Below, piece by piece: positions 53,643 to 62,799 of a stretch of 64,000 bases of DNA. Made by a program: the position numbers and the translations under genes. The notes beneath the pieces were generated by a model. The model was not told the DNA's origin. It made no database searches and worked only from the letters and a program-made list of their open reading frames with translations. Source of the stretch: an uncultured Lactobacillaceae bacterium (GTDB lineage Bacteria > Bacillota > Bacilli > Lactobacillales > Lactobacillaceae). The stretch lies in NCBI GenBank assembly GCA_945285405.1, contig CALYQJ010000007.1, positions 18,130 to 82,129 on the forward strand, given 5' to 3'. Numbering within the stretch: position 1 is the first letter of the stretch; each line of letters begins with the position of its first letter.

Positions 53643-56282
53643 GATGTAGTCATAGACATAATTAATTTCAATTTCTGGTATTTCGACACTATAATACTTT
53701 TCGACGACAGTAAAAGCAGTGGAAAATGCTGTCTTAAATTTTTCAAAATCGGGATTTGTAGTTTTATTTAAACTTACTTCGTCTTGAAGATCAGGTTGGG
53801 TTACTAAACGTTCAATTAAACAGCAAATATGAATATATAAACCAAAACAAGTATTATTTTTTAATTCAAGATTTAAAGTATTTTGTAAAATGTAAATTGC
53901 ATCGGATACTTGTTCCAGTAGTTTAGAAGGATTTAAAATTGTTAATTGATCCATCAAATTGGTTAGACTGAAATTTTTGAGTAGTTGATCATTAATTTGT
54001 GCTAATTGTTGGGAATTAAAGATTTGAGCTAGCTGATCTTTCATGCGATCTAAATTAATTCCCAAAATTAGATCTTCAATAGAATAAAAGGGTGTGCTTT
54101 TAATTTTAGGATCAAGGGTTCCTACAACAAAAAGCACTTGATAATTTTGACTTAATTCATCTAGGTAATGTTCTTGGGCAATCGAATAATAATCACAGGT
54201 GGCAATAACAATTTGAGAATCAGGAGGAAAACTGGCTGCCAGAATTTTTTTTAATTTTTCAGCAGTTCCTAAACCCGAAGCACATGAACAAACGATCATT
54301 TTGGGCTGGGCCATTTGTTTTTGATAAAAGCTACTAATTTTTTGATTTTTGGTAATGTTAGCTAAGATTTGAAAAAGAGGTACATGCAAATTAAGTTGAT
54401 TACCGACATCGATTGCTAAAGCATTAGAAGCATGGTTAATAATTGCTAAATTTTGCTCCGGATTGAATTCAAGTTGGGCACATAATTTCTGGGGATTTCC
54501 TAAATCGATGAGCACAATTAAGTTGTGGCAGTTTTGATTGACTTTTAGGAAATGATTAATGACTTGTTGCATCTTTAAATCTTTGGCTTTTAAGGGCAAG
54601 TTAACCGCGTCAAAAAGATATTTGCCATTAAACTGATTGGTCGTTTGAGCAATGGTAGTAGCACTTTGGTTACCGTGAGCAATAATCAATGCGGGAATTC
54701 TCTGAGGGATATCCTTTCCAATCATTAATTTAAATAAAATCAAAAAAAGTAATTTCTCAAGATCATTCCAATAGATTTCTGATCCTTCAAAGAAGGGGGC
54801 TAGTAATTGATTTTCATCGGGATTTTGAGCAATAATTTCTGATTTTAGTTTTTGGTAATTTGTTTGATTGAAGGGCTGGTTGCCTTTTTGATATTCTTTT
54901 TTGCCAAATAAATTTAAGATGACATTATAGTAGAATGAATTAATCTTAATCCCATAATCATTTTCTAAGCGTTGGAAGAATTGATGAATTTTAGATTCAA
55001 CAAAAGTTTGATTAAAATTGGGCATGACTGGCTGAAGATTTTTAAAAATCTTTCTTAAAGTTTGATCAAAGTTTTTAAAAGTGATCGTGAGGTCAGTACA
55101 TTTATTTCTTTCATCCAAAAATATTTTGAAAATTTGATTAATGGCATAGTTATTTTCGGGGGGAATTAACTGTTTAATACTAATTGTAGCAATATCTTGG
55201 TTAGGGAGCTTTGGTGCATAAGTTGACAATTTTATATTACGAGGTAAATCACTTATTGTTAAATTTAAGGTTAAAGCGTTAATGTTGGTAGCTAAAGCAT
55301 TGGCACAGATTAATTGAATGGAATTTTTTAAATTACCAATATTGCCAGAAAATGGGTAATTCATTAAATATTTTAGTAACGGCATGGAAATTGTAATTTG
55401 ACGCTGGAGTCGTTTTTCCTCATTTAAGAAGAAAAATTGAATAAGTTTCTTGCGCTCAATGTTTGTGCGTTGTTCTAAAGTAGGTAATGTAATTTTTACG
55501 GGAATGCGACGTAAAAGCGTACTTAAAAGTTCTTTTTGATAATCTTTGGAAGTAGCAAAAATAAACCAACAATGGGCTTGATGCCAATGCTCATTATCCC
55601 CGAGTTGATGGAATTTATCCGTATCCATAAATTGAAAAAGTTTTTCTTGGCATTCATTACTAAGAGAATGGATTTCGTCTAAAAATAAAACCCCGCCGTC
55701 CGCAATTTGGACCATTCCTTTGGTGGTTTTTTCAGCGCCAGTATAAGCGCCACGAACTGCACCAAAAAAGTTAGCTAAGAATAATTCAGGATTATTAGCA
55801 TATTCACTACAATTCAAAGCCATAAAACGAGCATTGGGAGAGATCATTCCTTGGGCTAAAAGATGTTCATAAGCAACATGGGCTAAATAACTTTTGCCTG
55901 TGCCAGTAGCACCTGAAAGTAAAATTGGTAAACCAGTGGGGGGATATTGAATCGCGGCTTTAATTTGCTTAATAATATCACGTAAGCTTTCTTTACTGCC
56001 GATGACTTTGTCCAAGGGACTAATTAAGTGTTGTTGATTCCATTTTCTAGCTTGCTTTTGATTAGTAAAAGTCATTGGGATATCACAAGGGCAGTTTAGT
56101 TTGAAAAAAATTACGGGGCGTGAACTAATTTTGCCTAGGATGCCAGCTTTAAAATAATCATTTAGATATTGAGAAATCAGGTTACGACTGACTTTTAACT
56201 GGCGTGCTAGATTACTGGCCGTGTTATTTGACCAATGATCAGAACTTAATAATTTAATTAACTTATTTTTTAAATTTGGCAT
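53631..56282 (-). CDS. levR: LevR-type sigma-54-dependent transcriptional activator with PTS regulatory domains
   Basis: An 883-residue activator. The N-terminal helix-turn-helix (about 15-60) precedes an AAA+ sigma-54 interaction domain with Walker A GATGTGKS (124-131), the GAYTGA RpoN-contact loop (178-183) and Walker B GGVLFLDE (197-204). Downstream come a PRD (about 380-515), an EIIA-man-like domain with His536 (IIAHGNQS), an EIIB-Gat-like part with Cys665-667 and a C-terminal second PRD with LYIHICCLIERLV. It senses PTS phosphorylation state and sugar flux. It lies directly upstream of the operon it should activate. Confidence 0.92.
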   Translation of the reverse strand: MPNLKNKLIKLLSSDHWSNNTASNLARQLKVSRNLISQYLNDYFKAGILGKISSRPVIFFKLNCPCDIPMTFTNQKQARKWNQQHLISPLDKVIGSKESLRDIIKQIKAAIQYPPTGLPILLSGATGTGKSYLAHVAYEHLLAQGMISPNARFMALNCSEYANNPELFLANFFGAVRGAYTGAEKTTKGMVQIADGGVLFLDEIHSLSNECQEKLFQFMDTDKFHQLGDNEHWHQAHCWFIFATSKDYQKELLSTLLRRIPVKITLPTLEQRTNIERKKLIQFFFLNEEKRLQRQITISMPLLKYLMNYPFSGNIGNLKNSIQLICANALATNINALTLNLTISDLPRNIKLSTYAPKLPNQDIATISIKQLIPPENNYAINQIFKIFLDERNKCTDLTITFKNFDQTLRKIFKNLQPVMPNFNQTFVESKIHQFFQRLENDYGIKINSFYYNVILNLFGKKEYQKGNQPFNQTNYQKLKSEIIAQNPDENQLLAPFFEGSEIYWNDLEKLLFLILFKLMIGKDIPQRIPALIIAHGNQSATTIAQTTNQFNGKYLFDAVNLPLKAKDLKMQQVINHFLKVNQNCHNLIVLIDLGNPQKLCAQLEFNPEQNLAIINHASNALAIDVGNQLNLHVPLFQILANITKNQKISSFYQKQMAQPKMIVCSCASGLGTAEKLKKILAASFPPDSQIVIATCDYYSIAQEHYLDELSQNYQVLFVVGTLDPKIKSTPFYSIEDLILGINLDRMKDQLAQIFNSQQLAQINDQLLKNFSLTNLMDQLTILNPSKLLEQVSDAIYILQNTLNLELKNNTCFGLYIHICCLIERLVTQPDLQDEVSLNKTTNPDFEKFKTAFSTAFTVVEKYYSVEIPEIEINYVYDYINKA

Positions 56283-56377
56283 CGCTTTACCTTCTTAGAT
56301 GTTGTTTATTACTCCGACACTTTTAATGCTATTTCGACACTTAGGTAATGTCAATGTTAGACTTAATTACTGTTTTA

Positions 56378-56417
56378 AAAATCCTCATTAACTAGATTGC
56401 GGTTAATGAGGATTTTT
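56378..56417. terminator. Terminator-like hairpin between levR and the defence island
   Basis: AAAATCCTCATTAAC pairs with GTTAATGAGGATTTT over a nine-base loop, followed by a T run. No gene ends here on either strand, since levR begins at 56282 and kwaA at 56548. It therefore terminates either a short unannotated RNA or read-through from beyond, or marks an old gene lost at the island border. Confidence 0.7.
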
Positions 56418-56547
56418 AATATTAAGAAAATATTTATATTAAAATAACTATTTCTAATGATTTTTTATTCAAAATATGGTAATTTATTATTATATTAATT
56501 AAAATTATATTATTGTAATTTACGAAATAATAGTAATTGAGGAAAAG

Positions 56548-57234
56548 ATGCTATTTGGGACTCCTATATTTTTTAGATTAGCTTATTTTTTCACAGCATT
56601 TGCACCAGCATTGTTATTGCTTGATATTAGAGCTAGTCAAAAATTATTTAAAGATTTTAAAATTTTTATTTTTAATGCCGGTGAATTAATGATTTTAGTA
56701 ATGACTATTTTAATCATCCTCTCCGGAATTTATCTTAAAAATTATTTAAAAAGGCAACAAGAAGATGAAGATTATCGTGTTAAGGGAATTGTAATCAGTT
56801 TTAATTTAAATAACGAAAAATTATTACGACATAATTATCAAATAATTGAAGCCCAAAAAGGGGCGAAAATAAATTCAGGGTTTATTGCTTTTGCAATATC
56901 AATAGTGACACCGTCACTTTTGTTTGATCGTTTGAAGAATGATGATTTTTTAATTGCTTTAGGCATTATTATTTTATTTTTTTTACTTTTAATGATGAGT
57001 AATGATGTGTTTCCTAATATAATTTTGCCAATTTTTGGGATCCAATTGATGGTTACGGCCGATAATTACAATATTTTTTATTTTTCAAAGAAAATACAAA
57101 TGCTATCGGGTATTAAAGCTTTAAATTATATTGGTACAGCCAAAGGATTATCGCGAACTTTTGTGATTACTGATAGAGAAATTTATGATGAGGAAATTTT
57201 AGATAGCTTGAATAAGGATCAAGATGGAATATAG
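56548..57234 (+). CDS. kwaA: Kiwa-like defence membrane protein KwaA
   Basis: A 228-residue membrane protein with about four hydrophobic helices (around 8-25, 44-62, 112-130 and 133-150), a charged loop (NYLKRQQEDEDYRV) and a hydrophilic C-terminus. GAGG precedes ATG 56548. Its partner overlaps by 11 bases. The layout, one small multi-helix membrane protein coupled to a DUF4868-like protein, is that of the Kiwa anti-phage system (KwaA-KwaB), in which KwaA forms a membrane complex that recruits KwaB. Sequence identity to KwaA cannot be checked here. Confidence 0.6.
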   Translation: MLFGTPIFFRLAYFFTAFAPALLLLDIRASQKLFKDFKIFIFNAGELMILVMTILIILSGIYLKNYLKRQQEDEDYRVKGIVISFNLNNEKLLRHNYQIIEAQKGAKINSGFIAFAISIVTPSLLFDRLKNDDFLIALGIIILFFLLLMMSNDVFPNIILPIFGIQLMVTADNYNIFYFSKKIQMLSGIKALNYIGTAKGLSRTFVITDREIYDEEILDSLNKDQDGI

Positions 57235-58237
57235 TTTTTACGCTGTAGGTTGGCAACAACCGCAAAGAGGTCAAATTGTTGGAAAAGTAAAGAATTTCCG
57301 ACAAGCTTATGTTGATAAGGGATTAGAAGAATTCTCTGCCCAAATTCAATTTGCTAATAACAATTCAGAACATTCAAATTCTTTAATTAAAAGATTTAAG
57401 GAAGCAGCCGAATGTTTAGGAAATTTAAAAACTAATGGCAACAATACCGAAGCACCATTTTATCGAGAAATTGATTTTAACAAACCGAATAATGAAACTG
57501 CTAGAATTAAACTAATAACTTCTAAATTAAATGAAAATATGAATGCTTTAAGGCATTTTGATGGTATTCGTTTTTATATTCTAATTGTTACCGATCATGA
57601 AATGACTTATCGTTTTTATATAAAAGCATTGAGGACTGCTAAAGTGGGTCGCTTTTCTTTAGTTCGCGTGGTTAATGGTCATTCTAAAATAATTGACAAT
57701 AAAAATAATCAAGGCAAAGTTTTGCCTTACACTGTAAGTTATGCCGAAACGATCTCTGATCAGAACCAAGTTGTGCAATATATTTTTAATGTTCAAGATT
57801 ACGAAGACATGTTTGGATTAAATGATTCGAAATTATTAATTGCTAAAGAAATTTTAGCCAAATTTTTAGGTTCAGCTGATGGAGAACCTGAATATAAGGT
57901 TGCTTCAATCTATACGGTTAAAGTTCCTAATGGAGAAAATCTTAATATTTATAATAAATTAAAAATTAATCGCAAATGGGTTAATAAATTAGTTAATTAT
58001 GCCGGAGAAGCCGATGCTTATGAATGGCATGATGTTAAACGAGCTAATGAAATGGCCGAAAATTTTAACCAAGTACCCTTTGAATATGATGAAGCAAAAA
58101 AACAAATTATTTTAACCGCTGATACATTAGAAGCTTTTATTTCAGTATTATTAAATACGAAAAAAATAGGAGTAGCTAAGAATGAATTTGAAGATAGTCT
58201 TGCTAAAAAAAGAAAAGTCAAAGATAGTTTAAAATAA
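57224..58237 (+). CDS. kwaB: Kiwa-like DUF4868 protein KwaB
   Basis: A 337-residue soluble protein that opens MEYSFYAVGWQQPQRGQIVG and ends with a segment, ILTADTLEAFISVLLNTKKIG, that resembles the C-terminus of DUF4868 proteins (the KwaB family). No membrane segment. Translation is coupled to kwaA by an 11-base overlap. In Kiwa, KwaB associates with membrane KwaA and blocks phage DNA replication or late transcription by binding DNA. The assignment rests on genetic layout and general resemblance; a profile search is needed to confirm. Confidence 0.6.
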   Translation: MEYSFYAVGWQQPQRGQIVGKVKNFRQAYVDKGLEEFSAQIQFANNNSEHSNSLIKRFKEAAECLGNLKTNGNNTEAPFYREIDFNKPNNETARIKLITSKLNENMNALRHFDGIRFYILIVTDHEMTYRFYIKALRTAKVGRFSLVRVVNGHSKIIDNKNNQGKVLPYTVSYAETISDQNQVVQYIFNVQDYEDMFGLNDSKLLIAKEILAKFLGSADGEPEYKVASIYTVKVPNGENLNIYNKLKINRKWVNKLVNYAGEADAYEWHDVKRANEMAENFNQVPFEYDEAKKQIILTADTLEAFISVLLNTKKIGVAKNEFEDSLAKKRKVKDSLK

Positions 58238-58281
58238 GTTCACGTTAAGTATTGGTGCAACCTCACGAATTGCGTATCTAA

Positions 58282-58313
58282 AAAGCCAAAACATCTAATG
58301 ATGTTTTGGCTTT
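58282..58313 (+). terminator. Hairpin after kwaB
   Basis: AAAGCCAAAACATC pairs exactly with GATGTTTTGGCTTT around a four-base loop. The T run after it is short, but the long stem and position 45 bases after kwaB make it the likely end of that transcript. The stretch up to 58412 shows no gene. Confidence 0.65.
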
Positions 58314-58412
58314 GTAAGTAAGAAGCTAAGTACTTAAAATTTGGTAAAGCTCATTACTACTGAACAAATCATCTTATCGTTATTATAAGTTGCCACAGCT
58401 GGTTGTAGATTA

Positions 58413-58868
58413 TTATTTTCTACCATTTATTTTTACCAGTTTTGTGATAATAACACCTAAAATAATTAATAAAATAATTAAAATGATTTCGTATTTCAAA
58501 ATAGTCATATTGGTAAAATGAGTACCATTTGGAAAATTTAGCAATACTCTATAATCTGTTTCATAATTTATTCTAATTTTGCTTGGTGCATGCTTAAACA
58601 CTAAGTTTAACGAATCTTTCATAATAAGTTGCTTAACAAGTGAATCCAATGGTGTCAATGGGAACCAAGTTATAATATTTTTAATTGGTTCTGAGACGGA
58701 ACCAATTGAAATATAAACACCTGTTAAAAAGCCAATTATGGTTCCAATAATTGTACTAAATGCCGAAAATTGTGCATTAGTTTTAATAAAATACATAAAT
58801 GGATATACAATTAACAGCGAAATTGTTGATGAACATAAGATAAGAAGCATTAATTTCACTGTTGCCAT
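58413..58868 (-). pseudogene. ABC-2-type transporter permease, C-terminal remnant
   Basis: A 151-residue frame whose product looks like the C-terminal half of an ABC-2 permease: the segment FSTIIGTIIGFLTGVYISIGSV with EPIKNIITWFPLTPLD is the usual late motif, and a final hydrophobic helix (IILIILLIILGVIITKL) follows. Family members are typically 240-380 residues, and no ATP-binding partner is present. The frame is open a few codons beyond ATG 58868 and then meets a stop. It appears to be a truncated leftover, probably from the same transferred segment as the defence genes. Confidence 0.6.
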
Positions 58869-59015
58869 AAAACCGAATTTAGCCGTTATCCAGTAATTTT
58901 AAATTTATTCTTTGCTTAAAAAATATGGAAAATATTTTAAAAAGAATTTTCTGATAGTTATAATAATTTGTATTTTCGTTTCATAAGGAGGAGTTTAGCG
59001 CTTAAGGGTAAGATA

Positions 59016-60776
59016 TTAACTTTGTAATGACAATAATTTCTTTCTTAACTGGGAGTCAACAGCATAAATAAATAAACCATGCACTCCTCTTGTTAGCAAA
59101 ACGTTTAATTCATTTTGTAATAACTCTTTTGCAACATTATTTTTCGATTTGTCTTCGAATGTTCTTTTTTGCGTTGCATGTTTGTTAAAGCTAGCGCTTT
59201 CGTCAAAAATAATCTGATGATTTCGATATTTAACTGAGGGGCCAATAATTACTGCAGCATAGTTGAGATCAAATCCTTGAATTGTAAATGTAGATCCAAC
59301 TTCATTAATAGTTTGGGGTTGTTCAGCCCAAGCTAAATGTTTGTTTGCTATTTTTTGTTTTCGAGAAGTTGGTTTTAATTGTAAATTCCATGGCAGGGAC
59401 CAATTGTTAATTTTTACTTGCCAATATTGATCATTTTCTGGCTTTTTATTATTTATATAAGGCCAATCAAAAGTTGCTAAAATTCTTGATAAACCTTGAC
59501 TTTGATTAAGGTCTTTTTGTTTTATTTCTTGATACATTTTTTGTGGATTATCAAAAATTTTAATTTGATAGCCCTTACTGTCATTTGAAGGTAATGGTTT
59601 AATCTGATGGTTAATAACTAGATCATGAATCCATTGCATAGTCTCTTGATCAGCTTGTATTCTTAGTTGGTTATGGAGTCTAATTAGGTTATTGTTGTTT
59701 TTAGCATCCATCAAAATTTTTTTAATTTTTGAGTTTTCCCAATAACTTGCTGTAGTTAAAATTTGATCATGGTCAAAAACTGCGATAATAACTTTAGCCA
59801 TTTTTTTTAAATCATCTAATTGGTTTTGGCCACGATAAGCTTGTTTTCCTTGAGTCCATAATAGATGTGCTTCATCAATTAAAATTAAGTCAACAGGTTG
59901 TTTATTTTTATGTTGATTAATAAATTTAGTTGGCTTTGTTACTCTATTTGATTTTTCATTAATTATGCCTAATTTATACATAATTTCTTGATATACCTTT
60001 AGTTGTTGATCATGATTAACTAATAAATAAGCATCTAAACTATTGTTATAATTATTTAGAAGATTTCCTGTTTTATCGATGGTAGTTATTAAATCATAAA
60101 AAATACTACTTAAAAGGACTGTTTTACCTGCTCCAGCCTCACCGCATACAAAAATTAAATTATTTTTTTGATTATTACCTAAAGTTGTAATAATTTTTTG
60201 AAAAATTTCAGTTTTTGCTTTAAGTTGCTCTTCAGTTAATTTATGGAAGGGGGATGCTTTGAATAAAGCAGAATCTTCAACAGCTTTTTCTATCGGAAAA
60301 ATTTGAGGATTTATTTGATGTAACTTCCTCCAAGCCATTGAGAAAATAAAATCACGATCTGATTCAGTATAATATTTGTTTTGTGGGTTAGTTCTGCGAT
60401 TGTTTAAATGTTGAATTTCTTGAATTCCGGAGAGATAAAGCATCATTTTATTTTCAATATCTAAAGTTAGAGATTTATTAAAATGATTGTGTCCAATAAC
60501 GATCATATGGGTATTTGGCTGTTGTGATAAATCTAACCAATCTTTACGGGTTAGTGGATCTTCATCCAAATGCTCAATGGTTCTTCTTTGAATATCTGAA
60601 GTTTCTCCAACATAAGCACTAACTTCTTTTATATCTCTAGAATTATAAATTAAATAAACAGTAGGATATTGTAAAATTAGTTTTTGCCCTGTTTTATTTT
60701 TTATGTTTTGTAGTTCTTGAATACCATGTTTACTAAAAGGGACATTATAAATAATTGGTCTATCTAATTTTGTCAA
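59016..60776 (-). CDS. GIY-YIG nuclease/DUF2075 helicase-type protein (putative defence effector)
   Basis: A 586-residue protein. The N-terminal GIY-YIG nuclease-like domain (about 39-130) has TVYLIYN, AYVGETSDIQRR with Arg65 and a candidate metal-binding Glu109. The DUF2075 helicase core has Walker A CGEAGAGKT (211-219), Walker B LILIDEAH (297-304), and later FTIQGFDLN and LLTRGVHGLFIY motifs as in SF1-type enzymes. TTG 60776 lies two bases after the MazG-like stop codon with AGGA upstream, so the two are coupled. Such pairs occur in genomic islands with other anti-phage genes. No activity can be proven from sequence. Confidence 0.8.
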   Translation of the reverse strand: MTKLDRPIIYNVPFSKHGIQELQNIKNKTGQKLILQYPTVYLIYNSRDIKEVSAYVGETSDIQRRTIEHLDEDPLTRKDWLDLSQQPNTHMIVIGHNHFNKSLTLDIENKMMLYLSGIQEIQHLNNRRTNPQNKYYTESDRDFIFSMAWRKLHQINPQIFPIEKAVEDSALFKASPFHKLTEEQLKAKTEIFQKIITTLGNNQKNNLIFVCGEAGAGKTVLLSSIFYDLITTIDKTGNLLNNYNNSLDAYLLVNHDQQLKVYQEIMYKLGIINEKSNRVTKPTKFINQHKNKQPVDLILIDEAHLLWTQGKQAYRGQNQLDDLKKMAKVIIAVFDHDQILTTASYWENSKIKKILMDAKNNNNLIRLHNQLRIQADQETMQWIHDLVINHQIKPLPSNDSKGYQIKIFDNPQKMYQEIKQKDLNQSQGLSRILATFDWPYINNKKPENDQYWQVKINNWSLPWNLQLKPTSRKQKIANKHLAWAEQPQTINEVGSTFTIQGFDLNYAAVIIGPSVKYRNHQIIFDESASFNKHATQKRTFEDKSKNNVAKELLQNELNVLLTRGVHGLFIYAVDSQLRKKLLSLQS

Positions 60777-60778
60777 AG

Positions 60779-61099
60779 CTATTTATCCTGATCAAACTTC
60801 CAGTGTCTTGAACGATTTTTTTCTATTTTTTTTTGGATTATTTCTAAAGGATCCACCTTTAATTGATCACACATGTAAAATGCATAAATAAGTACATCAG
60901 CTATCTCCATTTTTAAATCATCAATATCAGAAACATCAAGGTCGCTATCTTTATTTTTCCATAAAAAAACTTTTTCAACTTCTGATGCTTCTATTCCTAG
61001 AGCGCGAGATAATCCAATTAAAGTGTGGTATTTTTCCCAACCACGGTCATTACGAAACTCTCTTAATTCATTGATTATTTTTTTGATTTCTTGATTCAT
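60779..61099 (-). CDS. MazG-like nucleotide pyrophosphohydrolase
   Basis: A 106-residue helical protein of the MazG/all-alpha NTP pyrophosphatase superfamily. It opens ELREFRNDRGWEKYHTLIGLSRALGIEASEVEKVFLWK (shown here partly: EASEVEKVFLWK), with Glu37 and Glu40 in the first metal-binding helix and Glu65 and Asp68 in EIADVLIYAFYM, the second. Such enzymes hydrolyse (d)NTPs to monophosphates and are used both for house-cleaning and in anti-phage nucleotide depletion. It is the first gene of the two-gene unit. A -10 TATAAT lies at plus 61141-61146 on the minus strand. Confidence 0.82.
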   Translation of the reverse strand: MNQEIKKIINELREFRNDRGWEKYHTLIGLSRALGIEASEVEKVFLWKNKDSDLDVSDIDDLKMEIADVLIYAFYMCDQLKVDPLEIIQKKIEKNRSRHWKFDQDK

Positions 61100-61354
61100 A
61101 TTTTTTACCTATTGCGAAAGTATAGAGATTCATCTTTAATATTATAAAATAATTCGTCTAACGGTAACAGATTGTAATTTGTACTAATTAGTAAAAAATG
61201 AGATTAAACATTAATCATTCTTAAAAAAGGAAAGACAAATAACTAAAGATATCGGGTTTATTACTTCTAGATTGGTGAAACGTTTAATTCTAGTTAATAA
61301 TAATTGCATTTTTATGTCATACAAATTAATAATTCAATAAGAAAGTCAATGTTT

Positions 61355-61385
61355 TTGTATTAATAATACAAAATAATGCTATGAT
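61355..61385 (+). promoter_or_regulatory. gap promoter with perfect palindrome
   Basis: TTGTATTAATAATACAA (61355-61371) is a perfect 17-base palindrome that includes a possible -35 TTGTAT. It is followed by -10 TATGAT (61380-61385) at 19-base spacing, wider than usual. The palindrome would be a good repressor or redox-sensor operator, though it is not a standard Rex or CggR site. The rest of 61100-61422 shows only AT-rich DNA and the mazG promoter. Confidence 0.5.
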
Positions 61386-61422
61386 TAGATTGGTATTTAA
61401 TTGAAATATTAGGAGGCATCAA

Positions 61423-62430
61423 ATGACTAAAAAAATTGGAATTAATGGTTTTGGTAGAATTGGGCGTTTGGCTTTAAGAAGAATTCTTAAAGTATCGGAT
61501 AATTTGGAAGTAGTAGCGATTAATGATTTAACATCACCAAAGATGTTAGCGCAGTTGCTAAAATATGACACGGCTCATGGCAACTTTGAACATAAAGTTG
61601 AGGCTGCTGATCAAGCAATTATCGTTGATGGTAAAAAAATTCCAGTTTATGCTGAAGCTGATGCTAGTAAGATTCCTTGGGTGCAAAACGATGGAGTTGA
61701 AATTGTATTAGAGAGTTCCGGATTTTACACTTCTAAGGAAAAAGCGCAAGCTCATCTTACAGCTGGGGTTAAAAAAGTAATTATTACTGCACCTGCTGGT
61801 GATATGAAAACCATCGTTTATGGTGTAAATGATGATATTATTACTAAAGATGATCAGATTATTTCTGATGCTTCTTGTACTACTAATTGCTTGGCACCAT
61901 TAGCTAAAGCGGTAAATGATGCGTTTGGGATTGAAGTTGGAACAATGACAACAGTACATGCATATACTAATACGCAATCATTGCAGGATGCACCTAAAAA
62001 AACGATGCGTTTGGCTAGGGCTGCTGCCGAAAATACCGTACCTTTGCCAACTGGGGCAGCTAAAGCAATGGGTTTAGTAATTCCGGAGTTGCAGGGTAAG
62101 TTAAATGGTTATGCTTTAAGAGTTCCAGTTATTACTGGGTCATTAACCGAACTTCATGCGGTTTTAAGTAAAAAAGTAACAGCTGATGAGCTTAATGAAG
62201 CAGTTAAAAAAGTTACAGATAATAACCCTTCATTTGGTTATAATGCTGATGAAATTGTTTCTTCAGATATTATTGGTACAGAATATGGTTCTGTTTTTGA
62301 TCCTACACAAACGCAAGTAGTTACAGCACCGAATGGTTCGCAAATGGTTAAAGTAGTAGCTTGGTATGATAATGAATCAGGCTTTACCGCTCAATTAATT
62401 CGGACTTTAGAAAAATTTGCTAGTTTATAA
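61423..62430 (+). CDS. gap: Glyceraldehyde-3-phosphate dehydrogenase (type I)
   Basis: Glycolytic enzyme that oxidises and phosphorylates glyceraldehyde-3-phosphate with NAD+. The NAD-binding [15 protein letters not shown] motif (6-20) and the active-site Cys152 in [11 protein letters not shown] are diagnostic. The 335-residue length is exact for the family. AGGAGG precedes ATG 61423. Unusually, it stands alone: in most lactobacilli gap follows cggR and precedes pgk and tpi, but here defence genes lie upstream and a terminator and pseudogenes lie downstream. Confidence 0.97.
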   Translation: MTKKIGINGFGRIGRLALRRILKVSDNLEVVAINDLTSPKMLAQLLKYDTAHGNFEHKVEAADQAIIVDGKKIPVYAEADASKIPWVQNDGVEIVLESSGFYTSKEKAQAHLTAGVKKVIITAPAGDMKTIVYGVNDDIITKDDQIISDASCTTNCLAPLAKAVNDAFGIEVGTMTTVHAYTNTQSLQDAPKKTMRLARAAAENTVPLPTGAAKAMGLVIPELQGKLNGYALRVPVITGSLTELHAVLSKKVTADELNEAVKKVTDNNPSFGYNADEIVSSDIIGTEYGSVFDPTQTQVVTAPNGSQMVKVVAWYDNESGFTAQLIRTLEKFASL

Positions 62431-62486
62431 AATAATTCACATATTAAGATCGTAATTTATTTTAATTCATCATCTAGTTATCAAAA

Positions 62487-62519
62487 AAAGAAGCAAAAAC
62501 GACGGTTTTTGCTTCTTTT
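62487..62519 (+). terminator. Terminator of gap
   Basis: AAAGAAGCAAAAAC pairs exactly with GTTTTTGCTTCTTT over a four-base loop and is followed by T-rich sequence. Confidence 0.88.
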
Positions 62520-62521
62520 AT

Positions 62522-62792
62522 TTTAAGCCAATTGGCATTAATTTTAGTGGACGACCTACAACTTTTACCATGACGGACTTCGATGTAGAACAAATTTCAG
62601 AACAAGAAGCCAAAGCTGGCGATCTAGTTTTCTTTGGTAATCCTGCAGCACCACATCACATCGGTGTTGTACATCGGCATGGGTGAAATGATAAATGATC
62701 AGGATAGAGGAATTGTTAGAGAAAAAATTTGGACTGAGCAACACAATTTTGCGAGAGTAAAAGGAAGTCTTATTCATGGTAAATACAAGTAA
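62522..62792 (+). pseudogene. NlpC/P60-type peptidoglycan hydrolase, C-terminal remnant
   Basis: Reading from 62522, one frame gives PIGINFSGRPTTFTMTDFDV, then EQEAKAGDLVFFGNPAAPHHIGVV. Near 62670 the frame shifts to give IGMGEMINDQDRGIVREKIW and ends SLIHGKYK at TAA 62792. The motif AKAGDLVFF...HIGVV is the second half of the NlpC/P60 domain, holding the catalytic His, but the Cys-containing first half is missing and a frameshift breaks the rest. It lies right after the gap terminator, so it is a decayed fragment of a cell-wall hydrolase. Confidence 0.75.
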
Positions 62793-62799
62793 TGTGTTT

